NCBI GenBank assembly: GCA_002363865.1
Contig: DEWY01000015.1
Coordinates: forward strand, 62,001 to 126,000
Source of the DNA: Caulobacteraceae bacterium UBA3198
GTDB lineage: Bacteria > Pseudomonadota > Alphaproteobacteria > Caulobacterales > Caulobacteraceae
Direction: 5' to 3'
DNA length: 64,000 nucleotides
Shown: piece by piece, positions 1-8,799 of the stretch
Layout of the letters: every line of letters starts with the position of its first letter
Numbering within the stretch: position 1 is the stretch's first letter
Position numbers and translations under genes: made by a program
Notes under the pieces: generated by a model
Told to the model about the DNA's origin: nothing
What the model saw: the letters and a program-made list of their open reading frames with translations, nothing else
Database searches by the model: none

Positions 1-491
1 GCGGCGCCGGCGCCCTGGTTCCAGCCCTTGTTGCGGCTCTGTCGGCGCCCGTGGCCGCGACCATCCTGGTGGACGCGATCCTACCGCATCCCGGCCTCAG
101 CTGGTTCGACACCGCCCCGCCAGCTCTGCGGCAGGAGCTGACCCTGGCCTCTCAGGGCGGTGAACTGCCCTCATGGGACGGCTGGTGGCCCCCAGGGGCG
201 CTGGAGCGGCTGGTCCCCGATGCGGAACTCCGCACCCGTCTGTTGGACGAACTTGGCCCGCTGCCTCTAGCCTATTTCGAGGAGGCGGCGCCTCTGGGCG
301 ACCTCACCGGGCCCTGCGCCTATCTGCAGCTCAGTGGGGCCTATGAGGATCAGGCCCAGGCGGGCCGCGAGCGCTGCTGGCGGGCGCGGCGATTGCAGCT
401 GAACCATCTCTCGCCGCTGACCGCCCCGCGCGAGGTGGCCGCGTCCATCTACGCCCTTGGCCAGGATCTGGCGGAGCTTGCCCGTGGCTGA
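1..491 (+). CDS. alpha/beta hydrolase family protein, 5' end cut by the window edge
   Basis: The frame is open from base 3 with no start before the edge, and its first visible residues (GAGALVPAL) look like the segment just after the nucleophile elbow of an alpha/beta hydrolase, so the catalytic serine probably lies outside the window. About 163 residues are visible. A later HLSPLTAPREVA stretch could hold the catalytic histidine. The GTG at 51 would be an internal codon, not the true start. The gene runs directly into holC, whose GTG start overlaps its end by 8 bases. Substrate unknown; the family call comes from the fold pattern only. Confidence 0.6.
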   Translation, partial: GAGALVPALVAALSAPVAATILVDAILPHPGLSWFDTAPPALRQELTLASQGGELPSWDGWWPPGALERLVPDAELRTRLLDELGPLPLAYFEEAAPLGDLTGPCAYLQLSGAYEDQAQAGRERCWRARRLQLNHLSPLTAPREVAASIYALGQDLAELARG

Positions 492-942
492 CACGCCTTG
501 CGAGGTGTGGTTCTACCACATGGAGCGATCCAGCCTTGATCAGGTGTTGCCCGACCTGTTGGAGCGCACCCTGGCGCGCGACTGGAAGGCCCTGGTCCGC
601 TCAAGACTTCCGGATCGGCTTGAGCATCTGGATGGCCACCTCTGGACCTATCGCGACGACAGCTTCCTCGCCCACGGTCTGGCCGACGAGCCCCATGCCG
701 CTCACCAGCCGGTCCTGCTCACCACCGGGATGGATAATCCTAGCGGGGCCAATGTGGTGTTTCTGCTGGATGGCGCAGAGGCCGGGAACCTTGACGGCTT
801 CACCCGTTGCATCGTGCTGTTTGACGGTCGTGACGAGGCGGCGCTCGCCACAGCGCGGGCGCAATGGCGTGTTATCAAGGCATCTGGGCTACCGGTGAGT
901 TACTGGAAGCAAATGGCCCGCGGTTGGGAGAAACAGGCATGA
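484..942 (+). CDS. holC: DNA polymerase III subunit chi
   Basis: About 152 residues from GTG at 484, typical for HolC, the clamp-loader accessory subunit that links the replicase to single-stranded DNA-binding protein. Recognisable features are the N-terminal CEVWFYHMERSSLDQVLP segment, the W-TY--DSFLAHG block and the NVVFLLDGAE / R-C-IVLFDG core of the chi fold. An upstream in-frame ATG at 457 would add nine residues inside the preceding gene; the GTG gives the usual short N terminus and is preferred. The 3' end overlaps the next gene by an ATGA junction, so the two are translationally coupled. Confidence 0.88.
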   Translation: MADTPCEVWFYHMERSSLDQVLPDLLERTLARDWKALVRSRLPDRLEHLDGHLWTYRDDSFLAHGLADEPHAAHQPVLLTTGMDNPSGANVVFLLDGAEAGNLDGFTRCIVLFDGRDEAALATARAQWRVIKASGLPVSYWKQMARGWEKQA

Positions 943-1262
943 CACTCAAGCTCGCACTGGCCTTGGGCGCCAGCCTCTTTCTGATTGGGGCCTGCGCCAG
1001 CGAGCCTTCGGCCCCGCCGCCGTCCGTCGAGCGGCCGCCCCCGCCGCGGCCCGACCCGGCGCCCCCCGCCGACCAGTGCGGCGCGGCTCAGGCTCAACGC
1101 CTGGTCGGCCGCAATCGCAGCGAGATTCCCGTGCCGGTAAATCCGGGATTGCAGCGCGTGGCGTGCACCACCTGTCCGGTGACCATGGACTTCCATCCGC
1201 GGCGCCTGAACTTTTTTTACGACGCCGAGACCGGGATCATCAAAGAGGTCCGTTGCGGCTGA
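939..1262 (+). CDS. I78-family peptidase inhibitor-like lipoprotein
   Basis: 107 residues. The N terminus has a hydrophobic segment ending in a lipobox-like LIGAC-A, then a proline-rich linker (about residues 22-45), then a compact C-terminal domain starting D-QCGA-A-A-RLVGR and ending IIKEVRCG, which matches the I78 potato-inhibitor-like family of small bacterial protease inhibitors. The two cysteines in ACTTCP and the final C may form disulfides. It starts at the ATGA overlap with holC; longer in-frame versions would extend into holC and are not credible. Probably a membrane-anchored periplasmic inhibitor; the target protease is unknown. Confidence 0.72.
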   Translation: MTLKLALALGASLFLIGACASEPSAPPPSVERPPPPRPDPAPPADQCGAAQAQRLVGRNRSEIPVPVNPGLQRVACTTCPVTMDFHPRRLNFFYDAETGIIKEVRCG

Positions 1263-1288
1263 TCTAAAGCCTGTATCCCGGGGGCCAG

Positions 1289-1396
1289 TCAGTCCTTTGG
1301 CGGCCGCCGGAGCCAGCGGGCGATGATGGCGAAGGCCGCCGGCGCCACCAGTACGGCGGCGAGCAACATATAGAACACACGCGCCCAGTCCGGCAT
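1289..1396 (-). CDS. small single-pass membrane protein (35 aa)
   Basis: A 36-codon frame (including stop) directly downstream of the hybrid kinase on the same strand, 13 bases after its stop. It starts MPDWARVFYMLLAAV and reads as one hydrophobic helix (about residues 7-26) followed by a basic tail ending ARWLRRPPKD. A good ribosome binding site (GGGAGAGG) lies about 5 bases before the ATG. The N-out/C-in charge pattern fits a small inner-membrane protein. No family recognised. It could be a small regulator of the kinase, but that is inference from position. Confidence 0.5.
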   Translation of the reverse strand: MPDWARVFYMLLAAVLVAPAAFAIIARWLRRPPKD

Positions 1397-1409
1397 CAAC
1401 GCCTCTCCC

Positions 1410-3782
1410 TCAGCCCCCCGGCAGGGAGGATGAGGCGCCGGTCAGCACCGTGTCCAGGGCGCCCAGAAGCCGCTCCAGTTCAATGGGCTTGGGAGTCAGG
1501 GCGTCCATGCCCGCGTTGAGGTACTCCCGCTCATGGTGCGACATGGCGTTGGCGGTTAGGGCGATGATCGGGGTGCGCGGTCGGCCCTCGGCTTCCTCCC
1601 GGGCGCGGATCAGGCGAGTGGCCGTCGGACCGTCCATCCGCGGCATTTGGACATCCATGAGGATGACGTCCCATTGGCCGTCCGACCAGGCGGCCAAGGC
1701 CGCTTCGCCATCATCCACAAGATGCAGGTCGATCCTCAGGGGCTCCAGAAGGGTTTTGAGCACCAGCTGATTCATCGGATTGTCCTCAGCGGCGAGGATC
1801 CTGAGGGGTGAGCCTTCGGCCGCCGACGGACTTGAACTGGGCGCGGCCACAGCCTGATCGTCAGAGGGGCCTTCTTCGACCGAAAGCGGCAGGATCACCG
1901 TGAATCTCGATCCCTGGTTTATCACGCTTTGCACGCCAATCGTCCCGCCCATCAGGGTGCAGAGTTCGCGACAGATGGCCAGGCCGAGGCCTGATCCGCC
2001 AAACTTTCGCGTGGTCGAGGTGTCGGCCTGAACGAACTTCTCAAACAGGGCGCCAAGGCGCTCTGGCGCGATGCCAGGCCCGGTGTCCGTCACCGACATG
2101 ACGAGATCGCCCGCCTTGGCGGCGACCGAGACCTGAACGGAGCCGCGGGCGGTGAATTTCACGGCGTTCGACACCAGATTATACAGGATCTGGCGGACCC
2201 GCGTCGGGTCGCCGCGCCAATAGCTGGCCGCCTCGGGGTCGATCACCACCTCGAAGGACAGGTCCTTCTCGGCCGCCAGGGTGGTGAAGGTCGCCTGCGC
2301 CCCACGGGCGATACGTCCAATGTCCACGACCCCGTCTTCCAGCTCCAGGCGGCCCGCCTCGATCCGCGAGAGGTCCAGCAGGTCATTGAGCAGGATGAGG
2401 AGCGTCTCGCCCGCTTGTCGGATCACCGCCAGGCGCTCCCGCTGGGTCTGCGGGAGGTCCTCCCTGGCCATGGCCTGGGCCATGCCCAGAACGCCATTGA
2501 GCGGGGTGCGAATCTCGTGGCTCATCGTGGCCAGGAAAGCGCTCTTGGCAAGGTTCGCCGCGTCGGCCTGATCCCGGGCGCGTCTGAGGTTGGTGTTAAG
2601 GTTGCGAAGCCGCCGTTCCGAGCGCTTCAGGTCGGCGATGGACTGGGTGAAGATCACCACCCGGACGGGCCCGTCCCCTTCGAACCGTGAGGCGCTCAGG
2701 CGATACCATTCGCCGCTGAGCGACTCATAGGCGCGGGTGAAGGTCGTCTTATGCCCGTCGATGACCGCCCGGACGCCGCGCTCCAGACCTCTCCCGTGTC
2801 CGCCGGGCAACCGCCGGAAGATCTCGAACAGGTTGAGCTTCGGGGTGTTTTCGATCGAGGTGCGCGTCCCGCCGGCCTCACGAAAGCTCCGGTTGGCCTC
2901 CACCAGTTGGCCGTTGGCGTCGATCACCGCCACCATGGCGGCGATACCGTCGATCACACCGCGGGCGAAGCCCTCAGATTCCCGAAGCTCCCCCATGGCC
3001 TGGCGGACGGTGGTGGTGTCCTGGCTCGCCCCGCGCACGGCGACGCACACGCCATTGATGATCTCAGCCACGCCCATGACCCGCAGCCAGACCTTGCGCC
3101 CATCGCCGGTCATGGCTTCGGCTTCGAAGTCCATGCGCTCGCCGTTCTGGGCGGCCCCGATGACGGCGGTGACGGCGGCCTGCCGGTATTCCGGCAGATA
3201 GACCTCCAACGCCTTGGGCAGGCTCTCGGCGGTCTCAGTGTAGGCCATCATGGTGCTGAGTTCACGGCTGTAGCGCACCTCCGCAGCCCGGAAGTCGATC
3301 TCCCATCCGCCAAGCCCGGCCATCCGGGCGGCGTCGCGTAGGGCCGCCGAGGCGGCGTCGGCGCGCCGCTGACCCTCACGGATGGTGGTGATGTCGGTCA
3401 GGGTGAGGACATAGCCCTCCAGCTCGCCAGCAGTGTCGTGGACCGGTCGGAGATCGGCGTCGACCCAATAGGTTTCGCCGGTCTTGCGGCGGGCCGAGGT
3501 CTCTGCACGGTGGCCCAGACGTGCCTGCAGACGGCGGGCCAGCACGGCTTCCTCGGTCTTCGCCTCCGGTCCCAGCAGGAGATCGGCTGCATCCTGACCG
3601 ATCGCATCGGCTTGCTCGTAGCCCGTGATGGACGTGAAGCCCTCGTTGATCCAGGTGATCGCACCCTGAAGATCGATCAGCGCCATGCCATGGGATACGG
3701 CCGCAAGCGCCCGAGCGAGCCGGCCGTCAAGAGCGGTCTCGGAAGCTGGCGAACTGTCGGCGATCCGGGCGTCCATGCGCAT
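1410..3782 (-). CDS. PAS-domain hybrid histidine kinase with receiver domain
   Basis: 790 residues without transmembrane segments, so probably cytoplasmic. Three PAS-like modules cover about residues 24-135, 150-260 and 275-385. A HisKA domain follows, with phospho-acceptor His422 in SHEIRTP, then a HATPase_c domain with VSNAVKF (N box), DTGPGIA (G1) and GSGLGLAI (G2). The C-terminal receiver (about 655-775) has the acidic pair AAEDN, phospho-acceptor Asp710 in ILMDVQMP and the conserved lysine in TPKP. It resembles the many CckA/ShkA-type hybrid kinases of Caulobacterales that feed phosphotransfer proteins. No response-regulator gene is adjacent, so its partner is unknown. The signal is presumably bound by a PAS domain. 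Confidence 0.9.
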   Translation of the reverse strand: MRMDARIADSSPASETALDGRLARALAAVSHGMALIDLQGAITWINEGFTSITGYEQADAIGQDAADLLLGPEAKTEEAVLARRLQARLGHRAETSARRKTGETYWVDADLRPVHDTAGELEGYVLTLTDITTIREGQRRADAASAALRDAARMAGLGGWEIDFRAAEVRYSRELSTMMAYTETAESLPKALEVYLPEYRQAAVTAVIGAAQNGERMDFEAEAMTGDGRKVWLRVMGVAEIINGVCVAVRGASQDTTTVRQAMGELRESEGFARGVIDGIAAMVAVIDANGQLVEANRSFREAGGTRTSIENTPKLNLFEIFRRLPGGHGRGLERGVRAVIDGHKTTFTRAYESLSGEWYRLSASRFEGDGPVRVVIFTQSIADLKRSERRLRNLNTNLRRARDQADAANLAKSAFLATMSHEIRTPLNGVLGMAQAMAREDLPQTQRERLAVIRQAGETLLILLNDLLDLSRIEAGRLELEDGVVDIGRIARGAQATFTTLAAEKDLSFEVVIDPEAASYWRGDPTRVRQILYNLVSNAVKFTARGSVQVSVAAKAGDLVMSVTDTGPGIAPERLGALFEKFVQADTSTTRKFGGSGLGLAICRELCTLMGGTIGVQSVINQGSRFTVILPLSVEEGPSDDQAVAAPSSSPSAAEGSPLRILAAEDNPMNQLVLKTLLEPLRIDLHLVDDGEAALAAWSDGQWDVILMDVQMPRMDGPTATRLIRAREEAEGRPRTPIIALTANAMSHHEREYLNAGMDALTPKPIELERLLGALDTVLTGASSSLPGG

Positions 3783-3862
3783 CTTGTGCCCGAGCTTAGG
3801 ATTCGGGTGTGAACAAACGCGAAATGTCGGCCAGAATCAACTGCCAGGACCCGCGCGAGTCC

Positions 3863-5746
3863 TTATGGCGTAGGGGATTTCAGCGCTTCATACGCCTCGA
3901 CCGCCGCCATCCATTCAGCCTCTGCGGCGTCGAGCACGGCCTGGGCCTTGGTCCGTTGCCGCCCAAGGGCCGCGGCCTTTTCCGGCCCCTCGGCGAAGAC
4001 GGCGGGGTCGCTCAGTTGGGCGTCAATCCTGGCCACAGCCTCGGTCGCCCGCGCCAGGGCGGCCTCGGCCGCCTCGGCCCGACGTCGCGCATTGCCAGTG
4101 GGCGCCTTCCGCGCTGGAGCCGGCGGAGGAGGCGGAGGCGGCGGCGCCTCTTCACGCACCTGGGTCGGCGCCCGAACCCGGGCCTTGGCGCGCTCGATCA
4201 CGTACCGGGAATAGTCCTCAAGGTCGCCGTCGAACGGGGCGATGGTCCCATCCGCGGCCAGCCAGAGGCGGTCGGCGACCATCTCCATCAGGGAGCGGTC
4301 GTGGGTGATCAGGATCACGGCGCCGGCGAAGTCGTTCAGAGCCTCCAGCAGGGCGCGGCGGGAGTCGATGTCCAGGTGGTTGGTGGGTTCATCGAGGATC
4401 AGCAGGTGAGGCGCCTCGGCGGCCACCATGTTGAGGAGCAGGCGTGCGCGCTCCCCTCCGGACAGGTCGGCGACCGTGGTCTCCACCTTGTCGCGGTTGA
4501 AGCCGTATTGAGCCAGCCGTGAGCGTCGGGAGGCCTCCGAGGCCTCGGGCATGGCGCGGCGGATGATGTCCAGCGGTGTGTCCGTCGGATCCATCGCTTC
4601 GATCTGGTGCTGGTGGAACCAGCCCACCCGCATGCGACGGTCCCGGTGCATGTGGCCATGTTCGATAGTCAGGGCCTCAGCCACCATCTTGGCGAAGGTC
4701 GACTTGCCTGCGCCATTGACGCCGAGCAGGCCGATGCGGTCGTCAACGTCCAGCCGCAGGTTCAGGTCTCTGAGGATCGGCGGTCCGCCATAGCCGACGC
4801 TGACCCCTTCCATCCGAACCAGGGGCGGGGCTAGGGGCCGCTCAGGTGAGGGCAGGGTGAAGGGGGCGACGCTCTCGCTGCCCACCGCGTCGATGACCGG
4901 CAGCTTGGCCAGGGCCTTCAGGCGTGACTGGGCCTGGGTCGCCTTGCTCGCCTTGGCGCGGAAGCGGTCCACGAAGGACTGCATATGGGCCCGTTTGGCC
5001 TCGATCTTCGAGCGCATGGCCTCGTGCAGACGCGCCTTCTCGGCCCGCTGGGTCTCGAAGGCGTCATAGCCCCCGGCATAGAGGGTGAGCTTGCCGTCGG
5101 CCAGATGCAGGGTGTGGTCGATGGAGTTGTTCAGCAGCTCGCGGTCATGGCTGATGATCAGAGCGTTGTAGGGATAGACCTTCAGCCGCGCCTCGAGCCA
5201 GAGGGCCCCCTCAAGGTCGAGATAGTTGGTAGGCTCGTCCAGCAGCAGCATGTCGGGCTCGGAGAACAGGGCGGCCGCCAGGGCCACCCGCATCCGCCAG
5301 CCGCCGGAGAATTCCGACATGGGCCGATCCAGGTCCTCGGTGGAGAATCCCAGGCCGGCCAGGATCTCCGCCGCACGGGAGGGCGCACGGTCGGCGTCGA
5401 TCTCGATGAGGCGGGCGTAGATCTCGCCCATCTGCTCGGGTTCGGCGGTCTCCAGGTCGGCCAGCAGGCCATGCCGGATCTCATCGGCGGCCAGAACCGT
5501 ATCGATAAGCGAGACCGGCGTCGCCGGATGCTCCTGGTCCACCGAGCCCAGGCGCGCGCCCTTGGGCAGGCTGATTTCGCCCGAGCCCAGGACCAGTTCG
5601 CCCTTGATCAGCTTGAACAGGGTCGACTTGCCGATGCCATTGCGCCCCACTAGGCCGACCTTGGCGTTGCGGGGCAGGGTGACGCTGGCCCCGTCAAAGA
5701 AGCGGCGGCCCCAGGCGTCGAAGACGAGATCTTGAATTTGCAGCAT
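3863..5746 (-). CDS. ABC-F family ATP-binding protein (YheS/Uup/EttA type)
   Basis: 627 residues with two ATP-binding cassettes and no membrane domain, the layout of ABC-F factors that act on the ribosome rather than transport. Cassette 1 has Walker A GRNGIGKST (residues 34-42), signature FSGGWRMR and Walker B LLLDEPTN. Cassette 2 has GVNGAGKST, LSGGERAR and LILDEPTNHLD. Between them is the charged P-site-tRNA interaction linker (RAKASKATQAQSRLKAL). The C terminus has a proline run (PPPPPPPPAPARKAPTG) followed by an Ala/Glu-rich coiled coil of about 80 residues, as in Uup and YheS. Length is closest to YheS. Transcribed divergently from ndk. Confidence 0.9.
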   Translation of the reverse strand: MLQIQDLVFDAWGRRFFDGASVTLPRNAKVGLVGRNGIGKSTLFKLIKGELVLGSGEISLPKGARLGSVDQEHPATPVSLIDTVLAADEIRHGLLADLETAEPEQMGEIYARLIEIDADRAPSRAAEILAGLGFSTEDLDRPMSEFSGGWRMRVALAAALFSEPDMLLLDEPTNYLDLEGALWLEARLKVYPYNALIISHDRELLNNSIDHTLHLADGKLTLYAGGYDAFETQRAEKARLHEAMRSKIEAKRAHMQSFVDRFRAKASKATQAQSRLKALAKLPVIDAVGSESVAPFTLPSPERPLAPPLVRMEGVSVGYGGPPILRDLNLRLDVDDRIGLLGVNGAGKSTFAKMVAEALTIEHGHMHRDRRMRVGWFHQHQIEAMDPTDTPLDIIRRAMPEASEASRRSRLAQYGFNRDKVETTVADLSGGERARLLLNMVAAEAPHLLILDEPTNHLDIDSRRALLEALNDFAGAVILITHDRSLMEMVADRLWLAADGTIAPFDGDLEDYSRYVIERAKARVRAPTQVREEAPPPPPPPPAPARKAPTGNARRRAEAAEAALARATEAVARIDAQLSDPAVFAEGPEKAAALGRQRTKAQAVLDAAEAEWMAAVEAYEALKSPTP

Positions 5747-5921
5747 ATCAGTCAGGGCACAACACAGAGGGGGCGGCCCGCGGGCGCGGGCTCGGCGACA
5801 CGGTCGAAGGGCCGTGAGGGGGAGGGCCGGGAAACTCGAGATCTGCGCCGCCGCCGTCCCGACCGTGGCCGGCTCATAGCAGACGAGGCCTTCCGCGTCA
5901 GGGGGTATCGGCCGCAGCGGC

Positions 5922-5950
5922 TTGGCGCGGGCGGGTCTCGGGGCTATACA
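5922..5950 (+). promoter_or_regulatory. predicted ndk promoter, Caulobacter housekeeping type
   Basis: TTGGCGC at 5922-5928, a 14-base spacer, then GCTATACA at 5943-5950. This fits the Caulobacter sigma-73 pattern (TTGaCgS, 10-14 bases, GCTANAWC). It leaves a leader of about 50 bases before ndk. The 259-base gap between the divergent ABC-F and ndk genes shows nothing else definite. Confidence 0.55.
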
Positions 5951-6005
5951 CGCGCGCCTCTGGGCGAAACCCCGCCTCTAGACCCCATTCCTGAAGAAAA
6001 ATCCC

Positions 6006-6425
6006 ATGACCGAACGCACCTTCTCGATCATCAAGCCGGACGCGACCGAACGGAACCTGACCGGCAAGATCAATGCGGTGATCGAAGGCGCAGGCCTGCG
6101 CATCGTCGCCCAGCGCCGCATCCGCATGACCGAAGCCCAGGCCAAGACCTTCTACGAGGTCCACAAGGAACGTCCGTTCTATGGCGAGCTGGTTGGCCAG
6201 ATGACCTCGGCCCCCGTGGTCGTCCAGGTCCTGGAAGGCGAAAACGCCGTGGCCAAGTATCGCGAGATCATGGGCGCGACGAACCCGGAACAGGCCGCTG
6301 AAGGCACGATCCGCAAGCTGTTCGCCAAGAATGTCGGCGAGAACTCGGTCCATGGCTCCGACAGCCAGGACAACGCCAAGCTCGAGATCGCCCAGTTCTT
6401 CACCGAAGACCAGATCGTCGGCTGA
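6006..6425 (+). CDS. ndk: nucleoside diphosphate kinase
   Basis: 139 residues, the normal length. It moves the gamma-phosphate from ATP to other (deoxy)nucleoside diphosphates through a phospho-histidine; the active-site His116 sits in the family signature NSVHGSDS. The start MTERTFSIIKPDA, the R-M--AQAK-FYEVHKERPFY block and the ENAVAKYREIMGATNPEQA block are classic for Ndk. The ribosome site is weak (GAAGAA, about 8 bases before the ATG). It is a single-gene unit with its own promoter and a strong terminator. Confidence 0.98.
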   Translation: MTERTFSIIKPDATERNLTGKINAVIEGAGLRIVAQRRIRMTEAQAKTFYEVHKERPFYGELVGQMTSAPVVVQVLEGENAVAKYREIMGATNPEQAAEGTIRKLFAKNVGENSVHGSDSQDNAKLEIAQFFTEDQIVG

Positions 6426-6448
6426 TCGGCGTCACCGCCGAAACGAGC

Positions 6449-6481
6449 AAGGGCCGCAGCGGCGACGCTGCGGCCCTTTTT
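6449..6481 (+). terminator. Rho-independent terminator of ndk
   Basis: AAGGGCCGCAGCG - GCGA - CGCTGCGGCCCTT followed by more T: a perfect 13-bp stem with a tetraloop and a T-run. It starts 23 bases after the ndk stop. It also lies downstream of the convergent purM gene. Confidence 0.92.
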
Positions 6482-6503
6482 CATGGGCGATGAGGCCGAG
6501 CGA

Positions 6504-7529
6504 CTAGGCTGCAGCCAGTTCGCCGCAGATGAAGGCGTCTTCACCGGACGCCAGCAGGGCGTCGAGCACGATGGGCGCTTCCTCGGCGCCCACGATCAGC
6601 ACCATGCCGAGACCGCAATTGAAGGTCCGGCGCATTTCTTCCTGGGCGACCCCACCGGTCTCGGCCAGCCAGGCGAACACCGGCGGAAGGGACCACGCGT
6701 CCCAGTCGAAGCGCGCCGCCAGCCCCTTGGCGATGGCCCGGGGCGGGTTCTCGGTCAGGCCGCCGCCGGTGATGTGGGCCAGGCCCTTGACCTGTCCGGC
6801 CTTGATCAGCGGCGTCAGGCTGCGGGCGTAGATGCGGGTCGGGACCATCAGGGCCTCCGCCAGGGTCTGGCCCTCGGCGAAGGGGGCTGGCGCATCCCAG
6901 GCCAGGCCCGATCGCTCGACGATCTTGCGGATCAGCGAATAGCCGTTGGAATGCGGGCCCGATGAGGCCAGGCCGATCAAGAGATCGCCGGCGCCCTGAT
7001 CATCCATGCGCGGCAGAACCCGATTGCGATCCACCGCCCCGACCGAGAAGCCCGCCAGGTCGTAGTCCGCGCCGGCGTACATTCCGGGCATCTCGGCCGT
7101 CTCGCCTCCGACCAGAGCGGCGCCCGCCAGCTTGCAGCCCTCGGCGATGCCGGCGATCACCCGGGTGGCGACCTCCACATCGAGCTTGCTGGTGGCCAGA
7201 TAGTCCAGGAACATCAGCGGCTCGGCGCCCTGGGCCAACAGGTCGTTGACGCACATGGCCACCAGGTCGATCCCGACGGTGTCGTGCAGGCCGGTCTCGA
7301 TGGCGATCTTCAACTTCGTGCCCACGCCGTCGGTGGTCGTGACCAGCAGCGGGTCATCATAGCCCGCCGCCTTCAGGTCAAACAGCGCCCCAAAGCCGCC
7401 GAGGGAGGCTTCGGCGCCTGCCCGCCGGGTCGCCTTCGCGAGCGGCTTGATGGCGTCCACAAGCGCATTGCCGGCGTCGATATCGACACCCGCCTGGGCG
7501 TAGGTCAGCCCGTTTGGCCGTTCGGTCAT
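6504..7529 (-). CDS. purM: phosphoribosylformylglycinamidine cyclo-ligase (AIR synthetase)
   Basis: 341 residues, full length. It performs the ATP-dependent ring closure of FGAM to aminoimidazole ribotide in purine synthesis. Seen: MTERPNGLTYAQAGVDIDAG N terminus, GFGALFDL, TTDGVGTKLKIA, the nucleotide/metal-binding GIDLVAMCVNDLLAQGAEPL, GGETAEMPGMY, and HITGGGLTENPPR. It stands alone and converges on ndk; purN, which often follows purM, is not adjacent here. Confidence 0.97.
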   Translation of the reverse strand: MTERPNGLTYAQAGVDIDAGNALVDAIKPLAKATRRAGAEASLGGFGALFDLKAAGYDDPLLVTTTDGVGTKLKIAIETGLHDTVGIDLVAMCVNDLLAQGAEPLMFLDYLATSKLDVEVATRVIAGIAEGCKLAGAALVGGETAEMPGMYAGADYDLAGFSVGAVDRNRVLPRMDDQGAGDLLIGLASSGPHSNGYSLIRKIVERSGLAWDAPAPFAEGQTLAEALMVPTRIYARSLTPLIKAGQVKGLAHITGGGLTENPPRAIAKGLAARFDWDAWSLPPVFAWLAETGGVAQEEMRRTFNCGLGMVLIVGAEEAPIVLDALLASGEDAFICGELAAA

Positions 7530-7586
7530 TTCAAAGCCCTCGCCCCGGGAGGCGTAAATAAAGTGAGGCGCCCTTGCATCGGGCGC

Positions 7587-7617
7587 TTGCAGACTCGGTC
7601 GCGCGCGAGGCTATAGC
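7587..7617 (+). promoter_or_regulatory. predicted rnd promoter
   Basis: TTGCAGA at 7587-7593 and GCTATAGC at 7610-7617 with a 16-base gap, similar to the ndk promoter. The -10 element ends only 6 bases before the ATG at 7624, and no Shine-Dalgarno sequence is visible, so the transcript may be leaderless. Confidence 0.45.
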
Positions 7618-7623
7618 TACGTG

Positions 7624-8796
7624 ATGACGCCGATTACAACCACCGCCGAACTCGCGGCGTTCTGCGACAGACTGAAAGGCCAGCCCTTCGTCGCCGTAGA
7701 CACCGAGTTCATGCGCGAGACCACCTACTGGCCCAAGCTCTGCCTGATCCAGGCGGCGACCCCCACGGACGAGGCGGTCATCGACCCCATGGCCGAGGGC
7801 ATGGCCCTGGAGCCGTTCCTGGAAATCATGCGTGACGAGACCATCCTCAAGGTCTTTCACGCTGCCCGCCAGGATGTGGAGATCTTCAACAATCTGAAGG
7901 CCATGCCCCGGCCTCTGTTCGACACCCAGGTGGCCGGCATGGCCGCCGGGTTCGGCGAGCAGATCGCCTACGACGCCCTGGTCCGCCAGATGCTGAAGAT
8001 CGAGCTCGACAAGTCGAGCCGCTTCACCGACTGGGCCCGGCGCCCGCTGGCGGACTCGCAGCTCACCTACGCTCTGGCGGATGTGACGCATCTGGCGCGT
8101 CTCTACCCGATGCTGCGTGAGCGGCTGGAGAAGGAGAACCGTCTCGTCTGGGTCACCGACGAAATGCAGGCGCTCACCGATCCGGCGAACTACGACGTCG
8201 TTCCCGAAAACGCCTGGAAGCGTCTGAAACCCCGGCGGCACACGGCGAAGTATCTGGCGGTCTACAAGGCCGTCGCCGCCTGGCGCGAACGCACCGCCCA
8301 ACATCGCGACCAGCCCCGCGGACGGATCCTCAAGGACGAGGCCATCGACGAGGTCGCGACCCAGGCGCCCACAGACGCCGCCGCGCTCGACCGTCTGCGC
8401 TCGGTGCCCAAGGGGTTTTCGGGGTCCAAGTTCGGGCCGGACCTGCTCGAGGCGATCCGTGAGGCCCTCAAGAATCCGGAGGCCTACGCCCCGGTGGTCG
8501 AACGGACCAAGACCACGAACTCGCCATCCGCCGGCGCGGTGGTGGAGCTGCTGAAGGTTCTGCTCAAGGCCCGGGCCGAGGATACGGGTGTGGCCTCGAA
8601 ACTGATCGCCACGGTGTCCGATCTGGAGATGATCGCCAACGATGACGACGCCGACAGTCCGGCCCTAAAGGGCTGGCGCCTGGAGGCCTTTGGCGCCGAC
8701 GCCTTGCGCATTAAGCGCGGTGAACTGGCCCTTGTGCTCGACGGCGCGCGGGTGCGTGTGGTCGAGGTGCGCCGTGCGCCTAAGGCTGCGAGCTGA
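7624..8796 (+). CDS. rnd: ribonuclease D
   Basis: 390 residues from ATG 7624; a GTG directly before it would add one residue. Ribonuclease D is a 3'-5' exonuclease that trims tRNA precursors. The DEDD catalytic set is visible: VAVDTEFMRE (motif I), VFHAARQDVEIF (motif II) and YALADVTHLARLY (motif III, DEDDy type). A helical HRDC region follows at about residues 205-290, starting WRERTAQHRDQPRGRILKDE. Converges on ppx with only 3 bases between stops. A leaderless start is likely (see the promoter entry). Confidence 0.95.
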   Translation: MTPITTTAELAAFCDRLKGQPFVAVDTEFMRETTYWPKLCLIQAATPTDEAVIDPMAEGMALEPFLEIMRDETILKVFHAARQDVEIFNNLKAMPRPLFDTQVAGMAAGFGEQIAYDALVRQMLKIELDKSSRFTDWARRPLADSQLTYALADVTHLARLYPMLRERLEKENRLVWVTDEMQALTDPANYDVVPENAWKRLKPRRHTAKYLAVYKAVAAWRERTAQHRDQPRGRILKDEAIDEVATQAPTDAAALDRLRSVPKGFSGSKFGPDLLEAIREALKNPEAYAPVVERTKTTNSPSAGAVVELLKVLLKARAEDTGVASKLIATVSDLEMIANDDDADSPALKGWRLEAFGADALRIKRGELALVLDGARVRVVEVRRAPKAAS

Positions 8797-8799
8797 GGC

